Positions 16,399-23,305 of a DNA stretch of 64,000 nucleotides are shown here, piece after piece. Both the position numbers and the translations under genes were made by a program. The DNA is taken from positions 1 through 64,000 of the forward strand of contig NZ_FQXY01000008.1 of the NCBI RefSeq assembly GCF_900130125.1, read 5' to 3'. Positions within the stretch are counted from its first letter, which is position 1. The number at the start of each line of letters is the position of its first letter. The notes under the pieces were generated by a model. That model did not search any database. It saw nothing but the letters and a program-made list of their open reading frames with translations, and was not told the DNA's origin. The DNA comes from Bacteroides congonensis. GTDB lineage: Bacteria > Bacteroidota > Bacteroidia > Bacteroidales > Bacteroidaceae.

Positions 16399-17196
16399 TT
16401 ATACCGGTATCGGATTAACCCGGAGTGTGTCCAGATTGATATATGCTCCCCGGTACAGGGTTCTTCCTTCCTTGAACATCCTCCATAGGATGTCACAGCC
16501 GACTTGTGCCAGTATGGAGTTGATGTACAGGTCCTGTCTTTCCAGTGCTTCCGCCAGTGAGCAGCTCGGTTCGGAGTCCTTCTCTTCTATTGTGGAATAG
16601 TTCACCTCCTCGGTGATGACGTTCATTCCGGGTACCGGCATGAATTCTTTTGATGCCGGCTGCCGTATCTTGTTGCGGACAGTACCTATGAAGACTTGCC
16701 CGGTGGTTTGCGCATTCCCGAAATCCATCCAGTAATAAACCGCCCTTTCATTGTTTACGGAGGTCTCCCTGTATTTTTTCAGGAATCTCCACAGTTCCAG
16801 TCGTGAGCGGGTATTGTCGGTGCAGGTGATGATGATATTTGCCGGCTTTGTCCTGTCATCTCCGTTTTCCTGTGTTTTCCGTACGGGATAGCGGCAGTTT
16901 TCCGCCGTCCATGTTGTTCCGAAAAAACGGTTGACGCGTGTGACGGCCGCCGTCGCCTTGCCTTGCCCTAGTTCCATCTCACTGAAGAGCTGGCGTCCTA
17001 TGTTGGCTTCCGTAATAATGTCGGGATCGAATACGGTGACATGTAGGCCCGGGTGTCCCAGTGCCTGCAACGCGACGTTCATGCGTGCCAAATTGGTTAT
17101 GACCTGTGATCCCGTGCCCCCTGCACCCGCAACATGGATGGTGACGGGATGGTAGGGTTTCAGCAGGTAGTTGTCCGTGTAATGAATCTTTTTCAT
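16399..17196 (-). CDS. PRTRC-system ThiF-family E1-like protein
   Basis: A 265-residue E1-like adenylating enzyme. The ATP loop is HVAGAGGTGSQ (residues 21-31), then VFDPDIITEANIGRQLF, the E1-like DxD and N-x-x-RQ site. A likely catalytic cysteine is Cys212 in SEPSCSLAEALERQ, followed by the helical end. The family adenylates the C-terminus of a ubiquitin-like protein. The gene overlaps the end of protein B by ATGA (17193-17196), so the two are translationally coupled; in the same run are the ubiquitin-like protein C and protein E. Confidence 0.9.
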   Translation of the reverse strand: MKKIHYTDNYLLKPYHPVTIHVAGAGGTGSQVITNLARMNVALQALGHPGLHVTVFDPDIITEANIGRQLFSEMELGQGKATAAVTRVNRFFGTTWTAENCRYPVRKTQENGDDRTKPANIIITCTDNTRSRLELWRFLKKYRETSVNNERAVYYWMDFGNAQTTGQVFIGTVRNKIRQPASKEFMPVPGMNVITEEVNYSTIEEKDSEPSCSLAEALERQDLYINSILAQVGCDILWRMFKEGRTLYRGAYINLDTLRVNPIPV

Positions 17197-17894
17197 GCCA
17201 GTATGTCTTTAAGTTTCTTCCCGGATTGTTGTAACTCGCTGTAATCAAACGGATTGTTCCGTGCATGTTCCGTTACGGAAACCAGGTTGCTGCGGGTCGG
17301 GTTCCTGTTACCTCCCAAATGTGAGAACTCGCTCATCCAGAAACGCTTTTCCCAGTATTCCTGAAATTCCAGAAAATCCATGTCCTGCGGTTTCTTTGGC
17401 GATGAGCTGCCCAGGCAGACGTTCGCCCCGGCTACATTGAAGAACGGCGCCAGATACAGTTCTGTCCGCTCTTCGGGGATTGCTCCCTTGAAGGCGTGTA
17501 TGTCCATGCATTCCCTTTCCACCACGTAGATGACGCCCGGTACGTTGAATGTCCCGTCTGTAATGTGCAGCCCGTCCTGAAAGTACATTTTTCTCTTCTG
17601 TGGCGGATTGTACCATATGTACCTTTCGCGCCCTTTTCTAGAGTCGCACAGGAGCATGTTCCCGGGGATGCGTCCGTGCGGGATTCCGCTCATGCTTTCC
17701 GTGTGTGATTCCACCAGTGAGTTCATGAACTCATAGGTTACCGGAATGCCGGCCCCCATCCGTCCTTTCTCATTGACGGGCCTGAGTTCGAGATAACTTC
17801 GCGGGGTTGAGTAACCTGTCGTTTCGCATTCATAGGCGACAAGTACCGCTCTGGGATGCATGATTTGCTGCATCTGTTTTGTCAGTTCATTCAT
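17193..17894 (-). CDS. PRTRC-system protein B, E2-like
   Basis: A 233-residue protein of the PRTRC B / prokaryotic E2 type D group. The centre (PGNMLLCDSRKGRERYIWYNP, described in pieces) is the E2-like sheet, and Cys160 in FFNVAGANVCLGSS occupies the place of the E2 active cysteine, similar to the HPNVxxxxxxCL pattern. It would pass an activated ubiquitin-like protein from ThiF to a target. Its stop codon overlaps the thiF start. The C-terminal 60 residues have no assigned role. Confidence 0.87.
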   Translation of the reverse strand: MNELTKQMQQIMHPRAVLVAYECETTGYSTPRSYLELRPVNEKGRMGAGIPVTYEFMNSLVESHTESMSGIPHGRIPGNMLLCDSRKGRERYIWYNPPQKRKMYFQDGLHITDGTFNVPGVIYVVERECMDIHAFKGAIPEERTELYLAPFFNVAGANVCLGSSSPKKPQDMDFLEFQEYWEKRFWMSEFSHLGGNRNPTRSNLVSVTEHARNNPFDYSELQQSGKKLKDILA

Positions 17895-17906
17895 TTTCCT
17901 GTTTTA

Positions 17907-18836
17907 TTAGAAGTTGTTTGTAATGAGTTTTGTGAAGCGTTCGAGCCAATGGGAGAACCGCTCCGGAAAGTCATCCATGGAGAAAGGCTTTTCCGTGTCC
18001 GGTGTCAGGTGGAATGTCGTGACGGGTGTGATCACATATGATTCCTGATAGTCCGAGTTGAAATAGCTTTCCATTTCGTCGTTCATGGCGTCCTTTACCG
18101 ACCAGGTGACCATTATCTGCGTATCCAGTCCCACCGGCCTGAAATCTGCTGCCTTCTCGTATGCCCAGTCGTAGGAGTATTGCATGATGCTCGGGCTGCC
18201 GTATGAAATGTATGCCGTACCTTCCGTGAGCAGTTCCAGCAATGCCCGCTCATTGTTCTTCTTCGTATGGTATTTCCGTATTTCCCCCTCCAGATCCGCA
18301 AGAAATCCCTTTGGATTGTCCATTCTCTTCAGTATACGGTGCGCCTTCCCTTTTTCATACAGTCTGGCAAGTGCGGCCTTGCGTCTGATCTCTCCTGCCG
18401 TCGCCTCTTCGTCGTAGAGCCTGTAGTCTTCCAGGTAATCGTGTGCCATTTCGTGGTAGCTGGTATCCGTGCTTTTGGGTATGCCATGGTGCCGGGCGAG
18501 CTGCCGGATAAATTCCAGTGCTATCTTTCCGAGTTTCTCCGGCAGTCTCTCCGTGAATTCCAGCGGTATCCAGAACAGTTTATATTCCGGCCACTCATGG
18601 AACCGGTAGAGGCAGAAGTACAGCCTTCCGTTCTCCTCTTCCAGGTTGACATGCTCCGGGAGTATGGTGTCCATTGCCCGGTACAGTTTGACGATGTTCA
18701 TCCTCGGTGATTTCCCGGTCGGACGGAAAGGAAGCCTGAGGCCGACAAGTGCGCTGTATCTGAGTGCCGATCGGTACAGGAAATCAAAATTCTCCCTTGT
18801 CGTAAGATTGATTTTCTCTCCCGCGCGGATCTCCAT
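17907..18836 (-). CDS. PRTRC-cassette protein, probably protein F
   Basis: A 309-residue protein from the ATG at 18836 (MEIRAGEKINLTTRENFDFL). It has helical middle parts (EEATAGEIRRKAALARLYEK) and a conserved-looking end, SHWLERFTKLI. Its place between proteins C and B matches protein F of PRTRC cassettes; the assignment rests on position and size. The frame stays open to an ATG at 19013 with a good GGAGG ahead, but that part overlaps the 60-aa gene, whose sequence looks more protein-like, so I prefer 18836. The residues just ahead, LTGRILPVTPDYC, could still belong to it through a frameshift. Function unknown. Confidence 0.7.
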   Translation of the reverse strand: MEIRAGEKINLTTRENFDFLYRSALRYSALVGLRLPFRPTGKSPRMNIVKLYRAMDTILPEHVNLEEENGRLYFCLYRFHEWPEYKLFWIPLEFTERLPEKLGKIALEFIRQLARHHGIPKSTDTSYHEMAHDYLEDYRLYDEEATAGEIRRKAALARLYEKGKAHRILKRMDNPKGFLADLEGEIRKYHTKKNNERALLELLTEGTAYISYGSPSIMQYSYDWAYEKAADFRPVGLDTQIMVTWSVKDAMNDEMESYFNSDYQESYVITPVTTFHLTPDTEKPFSMDDFPERFSHWLERFTKLITNNF

Positions 18837-18850
18837 ACAGTAATCGGGGG

Positions 18851-18874
18851 TAACGGGGAGAATTCTCCCCGTTA
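18851..18874. repeat. Perfect 24-bp palindrome inside the PRTRC operon
   Basis: TAACGGGGAGAA at 18851-18862 is followed at once by its exact reverse complement to 18874, centred on GAATTC. It covers the stop codon of the 60-aa gene and ends 15 bp before the next ATG. It could be a protein-binding site or an RNA hairpin controlling translation of the next gene. Confidence 0.7.
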
Positions 18875-19054
18875 GAAAATCATTACGGTTCCTGCCGGCG
18901 GCAGCCTTCTTTTCTTTCTGCTGCCGGTTCCCCGGCTGATGTCTGTGCATCCGGCCTCGCTGATAATAAGTCGTGCCAGGTCTTCCGTTTGTAGTTCCGA
19001 TAACTGTCTGCATGTTGTCTCCTCCTTTTTCTTAGGGTTTGTTTTCTTTGCCAT
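18872..19054 (-). CDS. Small basic/acidic protein in the PRTRC cassette, 60 aa
   Basis: A 60-residue frame beginning MAKKTNPKKKEETTCRQL, with a middle acidic helix (SELQTEDLARLIISEAG) and a basic end. The ATG is 3 bp after the stop codon of protein C, so coupling is likely. It overlaps an alternative N-terminal extension of the next gene in another frame. Unknown function. Confidence 0.55.
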   Translation of the reverse strand: MAKKTNPKKKEETTCRQLSELQTEDLARLIISEAGCTDISRGTGSRKKRRLPPAGTVMIF

Positions 19055-19057
19055 GGC

Positions 19058-19279
19058 TTATCCTTTCGTTCCTATGGTGGTTTTGAACCGGTATATCGCG
19101 CGGTCCTCTTCGAGTTCCGGCCCGTGCAGGGTTGCCGTGGTCAGTTCCGGATAGTTCATGGAATAGAAGTCCGTCACTTCGGAAAGGGACATTCTGCTGT
19201 CCGGATCTTCCAGTGTCAGGGTGTCATTTCCTTTTTTCAGGATGAATACTCTTTTGAGTCCTTTGATATCAAGTGTCAT
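19058..19279 (-). CDS. PRTRC-system protein C, ubiquitin-like
   Basis: A 73-residue protein of the PRTRC C family, which comparative work groups with prokaryotic ubiquitin-like proteins. It has the beta-hairpin start (LKRVFILKKGNDTLTLEDP), a helix (SLSEVTDFYSMNYPEL), then two strands, and ends GTKG with a terminal glycine, as expected for a protein activated by a ThiF-type E1. No protease-trimmed tail is seen, so the glycine is ready as made. It lies 21 bp after protein E. That it is really conjugated is inferred from the E1 and E2 partners in the same operon. Confidence 0.85.
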   Translation of the reverse strand: MTLDIKGLKRVFILKKGNDTLTLEDPDSRMSLSEVTDFYSMNYPELTTATLHGPELEEDRAIYRFKTTIGTKG

Positions 19280-19300
19280 ATTATTTAAAGTTTTAATGGT

Positions 19301-20383
19301 TTAACAACATATAAGCTCCGCCTGTGTCTCGTCCTTCATGCGGCATTCCTGCGGGAAGTCTATGTATTCCGCATACGGGTCTTCACGCAACAGTTCCCTG
19401 TCACTTTCATCGTCCTTGTCAAAAGTGAGCGCTTCTGCGGCCGGTTGTGGCGGTGACTGGTATTCCCTGCCCGTATTTTCCCGGGTTGTCTGTATGACGG
19501 TTGCCTGCGGCTGCAGGGGGACGGGTTGCGGCTGTTGCCATGGTTGTGTCTGTGGGTACTGTCCGCCGGGCTGGAGGAAGTATGTTTGGGGCTGTTCCGC
19601 TGTTTGTTGCGGACTGCCGTTTGCGGGATTCCGGCAGTATCCTTCGTACATTGGCTGTGGTTGCGGTGTTCCCGGATAATATTGTGGTACGGGCTGCGGT
19701 TGTACTATCTGCGGCCGGGGCACCGGTTGTTGTACCGGTTGCGGGATTGCCTGCTGTACAGGCTGTTGTGGCGGTTGTGACGTGAACATCCGCATTTGTC
19801 CGTCAGGTCGGTTACCGTTCGCCGTACCGTTTGCGGGCGGCTGTTGTGGAAGCGGCTGTGTGTCCGTTTCAGGAAACAGGCAGCCCTGTGACGACTCCTT
19901 CTGCACTTCCTGTATCCTTGCCTCTATCTGTTTCTGCCTGTCCGTATCTGCGAGTACCTTGGCCTGCCTGAAGCAGGTTGTCGCTTCCGAGTATCTTCCT
20001 GCCGTGAACGCCTCCTCCGCACGTTTGAGGAGTTTTTCCATCTTTTCCTGTTTTTCACGTGCCTCTTTTGTCTTCTTGTCGTTGGCGGTTCCGGCCGCCT
20101 TGCCTTGTGTTGCGGCGAGCCGTGCCTGTTGCTCGAAGGTTTCAAGGTTGGTGAGGATTCCCTGCGCTTTCTGCAGCGGTGTGGTGATGATCTGCAGGAA
20201 TTGTCCGTCCAGTTCCATGGGGGTGCCGTTGAGTATGAGCGGCACGATGGCCTGTCCGGCTTCATCCTTGAGTGTTGTACGTTTGGGTATTACCGCTACG
20301 GACAGTTTTCCGTCCGTTCTCCTGATGTTGATGTTCAGGTCTGTGCCTGCCGACATCATCTGATAAATTGATTGGAAAAACAT
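19301..20383 (-). CDS. PRTRC-system protein E
   Basis: A 360-residue protein. Residues 1-85 form the PRTRC E N-terminal domain (MFFQSIYQMMSAGTDLNINI, then LSVAVIPKRTTL). Residues 85-165 are a charged helix with one TPR-like motif (EEAFTAGRYSEATTCFRQAK). Residues 175-310 are a long low-complexity tail rich in Gln and Pro (for example PQQPVQQAIPQPVQQPVPRP), and the end is acidic. The tail is likely unfolded and may serve as a flexible binding arm. It starts the PRTRC run on the minus strand. Long antisense frames across the tail are composition artefacts. Confidence 0.85.
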   Translation of the reverse strand: MFFQSIYQMMSAGTDLNINIRRTDGKLSVAVIPKRTTLKDEAGQAIVPLILNGTPMELDGQFLQIITTPLQKAQGILTNLETFEQQARLAATQGKAAGTANDKKTKEAREKQEKMEKLLKRAEEAFTAGRYSEATTCFRQAKVLADTDRQKQIEARIQEVQKESSQGCLFPETDTQPLPQQPPANGTANGNRPDGQMRMFTSQPPQQPVQQAIPQPVQQPVPRPQIVQPQPVPQYYPGTPQPQPMYEGYCRNPANGSPQQTAEQPQTYFLQPGGQYPQTQPWQQPQPVPLQPQATVIQTTRENTGREYQSPPQPAAEALTFDKDDESDRELLREDPYAEYIDFPQECRMKDETQAELICC

Positions 20384-20401
20384 AATGGTTGTTTTTTATT
20401 G

Positions 20402-20611
20402 TTATACATAGGTTTCCTTGAGATATGTCTTCAGAATTTCGTCTCTGTCCGGTCGCTTCGTGATGTCAAGCAGTGGCTTGAGATAATACCCGATATTTCT
20501 GGGCTCATCAATCGTATTGGGAAATCTTCTCTTTGCAGGCCTGATGCTTCGCGTTGTCGGCCACAGTGCGGGTGCGACCGGAGCTGACGGGGTGAATTTT
20601 CTTGTTTCCAT
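20402..20611 (-). CDS. Small conserved-type ICE protein, 69 aa
   Basis: A 69-residue frame, METRKFTPSAPVAPALW to LKTYLKETYV, lying 18 bp ahead of protein E on the same strand and in the same operon. It has a basic, proline-rich start and a C-terminal helix. No known domain. The even spacing and codon use fit a real gene. Confidence 0.55.
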   Translation of the reverse strand: METRKFTPSAPVAPALWPTTRSIRPAKRRFPNTIDEPRNIGYYLKPLLDITKRPDRDEILKTYLKETYV

Positions 20612-20631
20612 TTCATTTGTAGTTTAAGGGT

Positions 20632-20844
20632 TTATAATAACATTCCGATAAGGATCAGAATGGTGAGAATTGTCGCCAGGAACGGGAGGAGTTTTAGCAA
20701 AATACGGATTATGCTTTCCGCTATTGTCAGTAACAGGATGGTATGTACCGGAATTATGCCTTTGCGGCATAGCAGGATTATTACTGCGGCTGCCAGCAGT
20801 GTGACCGCCGGCTTGCAGATGCTTGCGATGGATTTCTGTTTCAT
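20632..20844 (-). CDS. Small membrane protein, 70 aa
   Basis: A 70-residue, highly hydrophobic frame with two or three membrane helices (AVTLLAAAVIILLC, VHTILLLTIAESIIRIL and FLATILTILILIGMLL). It is first in the PRTRC-region run, 20 bp ahead of the 69-aa gene. Function unknown; it could be a small membrane anchor of the element. Confidence 0.55.
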   Translation of the reverse strand: MKQKSIASICKPAVTLLAAAVIILLCRKGIIPVHTILLLTIAESIIRILLKLLPFLATILTILILIGMLL

Positions 20845-20932
20845 GTCCTTGTTGTTTTTATGAGTGTATGATTATCTCTTCGGGATCTGTTTTCCCGATT
20901 TTACAGGCCTCCTTCCCCCGGATTGCCCTTTT

Positions 20933-21018
20933 GTGTCAAGGCTTGGCGAAAGAAAATACCGGAGCACAGCGAGGATGATTTTCTTTCAGCCGACCGGCCC
21001 GCAGGGCTGCCTTGACAC
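20933..21018. repeat. Nested inverted repeats upstream of the PRTRC operon
   Basis: GTGTCAAGGC (20933-20942) pairs with GCCTTGACAC (21009-21018), and inside it GAAAGAAAAT (20948-20957) pairs with ATTTTCTTTC (20978-20987); a GC-rich segment lies between the right arms. The 284-bp gap has no gene. It may be a promoter/operator, a structured RNA or an origin-of-transfer-like site. Confidence 0.55.
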
Positions 21019-21128
21019 GAATACGGGGTAATCCGGTACCTTTGCCGCCTAAAAGCGGCATAACAGATGTCTGATAAATAAAAAATGCAGACTTTTCAGC
21101 CTGCATTTCCCGTTCCTATATATAGCTT

Positions 21129-22889
21129 CTATCTTTCACATTTCCGGAAGATATCTTCCGTTACCTCTCTCGAGAGTTTGAGTACCCCTTTCATGAATTC
21201 TTCCTGTGTAAGCTTTCCCCTTTCCATTCGTGCCAGTTGCGCCTCCCAGCCCGAAGTCAGTGCGGTTTCCGCTATTTTCATGTTCCGTACCGTCTCATAT
21301 ATGTAAAGCCCCTTTCGTGTGGGGATGATGTATTTGCCTGAATAACGTACATATTTGCGGTCAATCAGGGTCTGCAGGATTCCTGTACGCGTGGCCGCCG
21401 TTCCCAGTCCGGCAGTGTCCATGTAGGTGATCAGTTCCGCGTCGGTATATGCGGATACGGTCAGGTCCTTCCTGTGTATCAGGCTGCATCCGGTAACAGC
21501 GGCCGTCTCCCCGTTTTCCAGTTGCGGGATGGGGGAGAAGCCGTATTCCCTTCCTGCAATGACGCTTTCTCTTTCGAATATGCCGAACCATCCCTTTTCA
21601 ATGATGCGGCAGGCATGACACCGGAAATTTCGTGCGGCACATACGGCATCCACAGTGGTGTATTCCGCCCTGCATACGGGCATGAAGGCTTCCAGCATCC
21701 GTCCGATAATCATCATGTACAGCTGCATCTCTTCCCGGTTTAATCCTTCCGGATATGTATCGGTAATGATGATGGCGTGGTGTTCCGCCGCTTGTCCTTC
21801 GTCGACTACCTTGTCCGGCAGGTCGAATATGTTGATCCCCATGCTTCTGACATACGGTCGGAATTCCTTCCTGTTCAGGATTTTCTCCATGATACGGGGC
21901 AGTTTGTCGTAAACGTCCCGTGGAAGGAAACGTCCGGCAGTTCGCGGATAGGAAATCAGTTTCTTCTCATAAAGTTTCTGTGCGATTTCAAGCGATTTTC
22001 CGGCAGTCATTCCGTAATAGTTGTTGGCGTCTTTCTGGAGTTCGGTCAGGTTGTAGAGGGCTGGAGGCTCTATCTCCCTGACCTGTCTGCTGACAGCGGT
22101 GACGCGTGCATGTCCGGCCAGTTTGCAGTCACTGTAAAGCCGTGCAGCCGCCTCCCGGTCTGTGAATTCTTCCGTACAGCGCATTTTGAGCAGGGTGTTA
22201 TTTTTGCACAGGCTGATAAAAACCGGAAAGGTGTCCGTGGCAATGTGGTTCTCACGTTCACGGTAACGGCTGCTTATGGCTGCCAGTATGGGTGTCTGCA
22301 CCCGTCCCAGTGAGTTGTTTCCCGTTCCGGTCGCCTGGCAGAGGGCATAGCTGGCGTTGAGTCCCAGTACCCAGTCCGCTTTGTTGCGGCTGTCCGCTGC
22401 CAGAAACATGTGGTCATACAGGCTGCCGGGCCTGAGGTTGTCCATTCCTTCCAGCACGGCTTCGTCCGTAAGTGACGAGATCCATAGACGGCGGTAGGAT
22501 TTCCTGCATTCCAGATACCGGTAAAGGTACCTGAACACCATTTCCCCCTCCCGGGAGGCGTCGGTGGCCGCAATGATACTTTCGCAGGCGTCGAATACTT
22601 TTTCGATCACTTTCAGCTGGAGGACCGCGTTGATGTCCGGTATCCATCCCGTATCGGTCTTGATGTGTTTTACCATCAGTCTGAAGGGGGCGGGATTTAT
22701 CGGGAAGTCCCCGCGTTCCGGGCGGTCCATCCCGTAATCCTTCGGCATGGCCAGTGAAAGCATGTTGCCGAAGGTCCATGTCACCATGTACCCGTTCCCG
22801 CTCATGTATCCGTCCTCTCTGGTATGTGCTCCCAGAATTCTTGCTATCTCTTTTCCCACATTGGGCTTGTCTGTCAATATCGCAATCAT
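21129..22889 (-). CDS. topB: DNA topoisomerase III, type IA
   Basis: A 586-residue type IA topoisomerase. The TOPRIM domain starts MIAILTDKPNVGKEIARILG and has the metal-site motif ATDASREGE (109-117). The NNSLGRVQTP motif follows, then the active-site tyrosine Tyr314 in LISYPRT. It is shorter than chromosomal TopB of about 650-700 residues, lacking zinc-finger repeats at the end. It nicks and passes single strands in the cytoplasm, and relatives in CTnDOT-like elements (Exc) help excision or replication of the transferred circle. It follows the DUF4099 gene. Confidence 0.93.
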   Translation of the reverse strand: MIAILTDKPNVGKEIARILGAHTREDGYMSGNGYMVTWTFGNMLSLAMPKDYGMDRPERGDFPINPAPFRLMVKHIKTDTGWIPDINAVLQLKVIEKVFDACESIIAATDASREGEMVFRYLYRYLECRKSYRRLWISSLTDEAVLEGMDNLRPGSLYDHMFLAADSRNKADWVLGLNASYALCQATGTGNNSLGRVQTPILAAISSRYRERENHIATDTFPVFISLCKNNTLLKMRCTEEFTDREAAARLYSDCKLAGHARVTAVSRQVREIEPPALYNLTELQKDANNYYGMTAGKSLEIAQKLYEKKLISYPRTAGRFLPRDVYDKLPRIMEKILNRKEFRPYVRSMGINIFDLPDKVVDEGQAAEHHAIIITDTYPEGLNREEMQLYMMIIGRMLEAFMPVCRAEYTTVDAVCAARNFRCHACRIIEKGWFGIFERESVIAGREYGFSPIPQLENGETAAVTGCSLIHRKDLTVSAYTDAELITYMDTAGLGTAATRTGILQTLIDRKYVRYSGKYIIPTRKGLYIYETVRNMKIAETALTSGWEAQLARMERGKLTQEEFMKGVLKLSREVTEDIFRKCER

Positions 22890-22983
22890 GATCTTTTTCC
22901 ATTTGATGTTCCCCGTACCTTCGCAATAAAACCGGTACGGGGAAATTGTGTATACTTTTGATTCTGTCTGTATGGGGCAGGGA

Positions 22984-23259
22984 TTATCCGCCGGCTTCGC
23001 TTTCCGCTTCGGGACTGATCCCGTTGATTTCCATTACCGGCTTTCCGTCCGTCCCCACCGTGATCCTGAGGGTGGCGTCCATTGTTAAGCGGAGTGCGGA
23101 AGTGCGGATTTTCAATGGGACGGTTTCCGTTTCCTCCCCTTGCAGGAGCAGTTCCATGTCCCCGCTTTTTTCCAGTTCTTCTTTGTGGATACCGATGGTC
23201 TCCAGTTCTTTCCAGTCAAGGTCTTCCTTTCTGAATATCCGGTTGTCATTCTGATTCAT
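22984..23259 (-). CDS. Short DUF4099-like protein
   Basis: A 91-residue protein that looks like a stand-alone copy of the first domain of the large DUF3945 protein upstream: DWKELETIGIHKEELEKSG here against NWDALEKMGVSKTSLEQQG there, followed by a similar strand pattern ending ITVGTDGKPVMEINGI. It lies between the DUF3945 gene and topB on the same strand, 46 bp after the former. It probably shares its partner or has arisen by duplication and trimming. Confidence 0.78.
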   Translation of the reverse strand: MNQNDNRIFRKEDLDWKELETIGIHKEELEKSGDMELLLQGEETETVPLKIRTSALRLTMDATLRITVGTDGKPVMEINGISPEAESEAGG

Positions 23260-23305
23260 GCCTTTTTTTCTGATGAATGGTTAATGATTCTTTTTTGTAT
23301 TCTTT

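Noticed and set aside
19338..20371. Long plus-strand frames opposite PRTRC protein E
   Set aside because: They mirror the Gln/Pro-rich coding of protein E; their translation is low-complexity and has no start context.
20900..21128. CRISPR-like repeats
   Set aside because: Only inverted repeats are present; I saw no regularly spaced direct repeats with unique spacers anywhere in the window.
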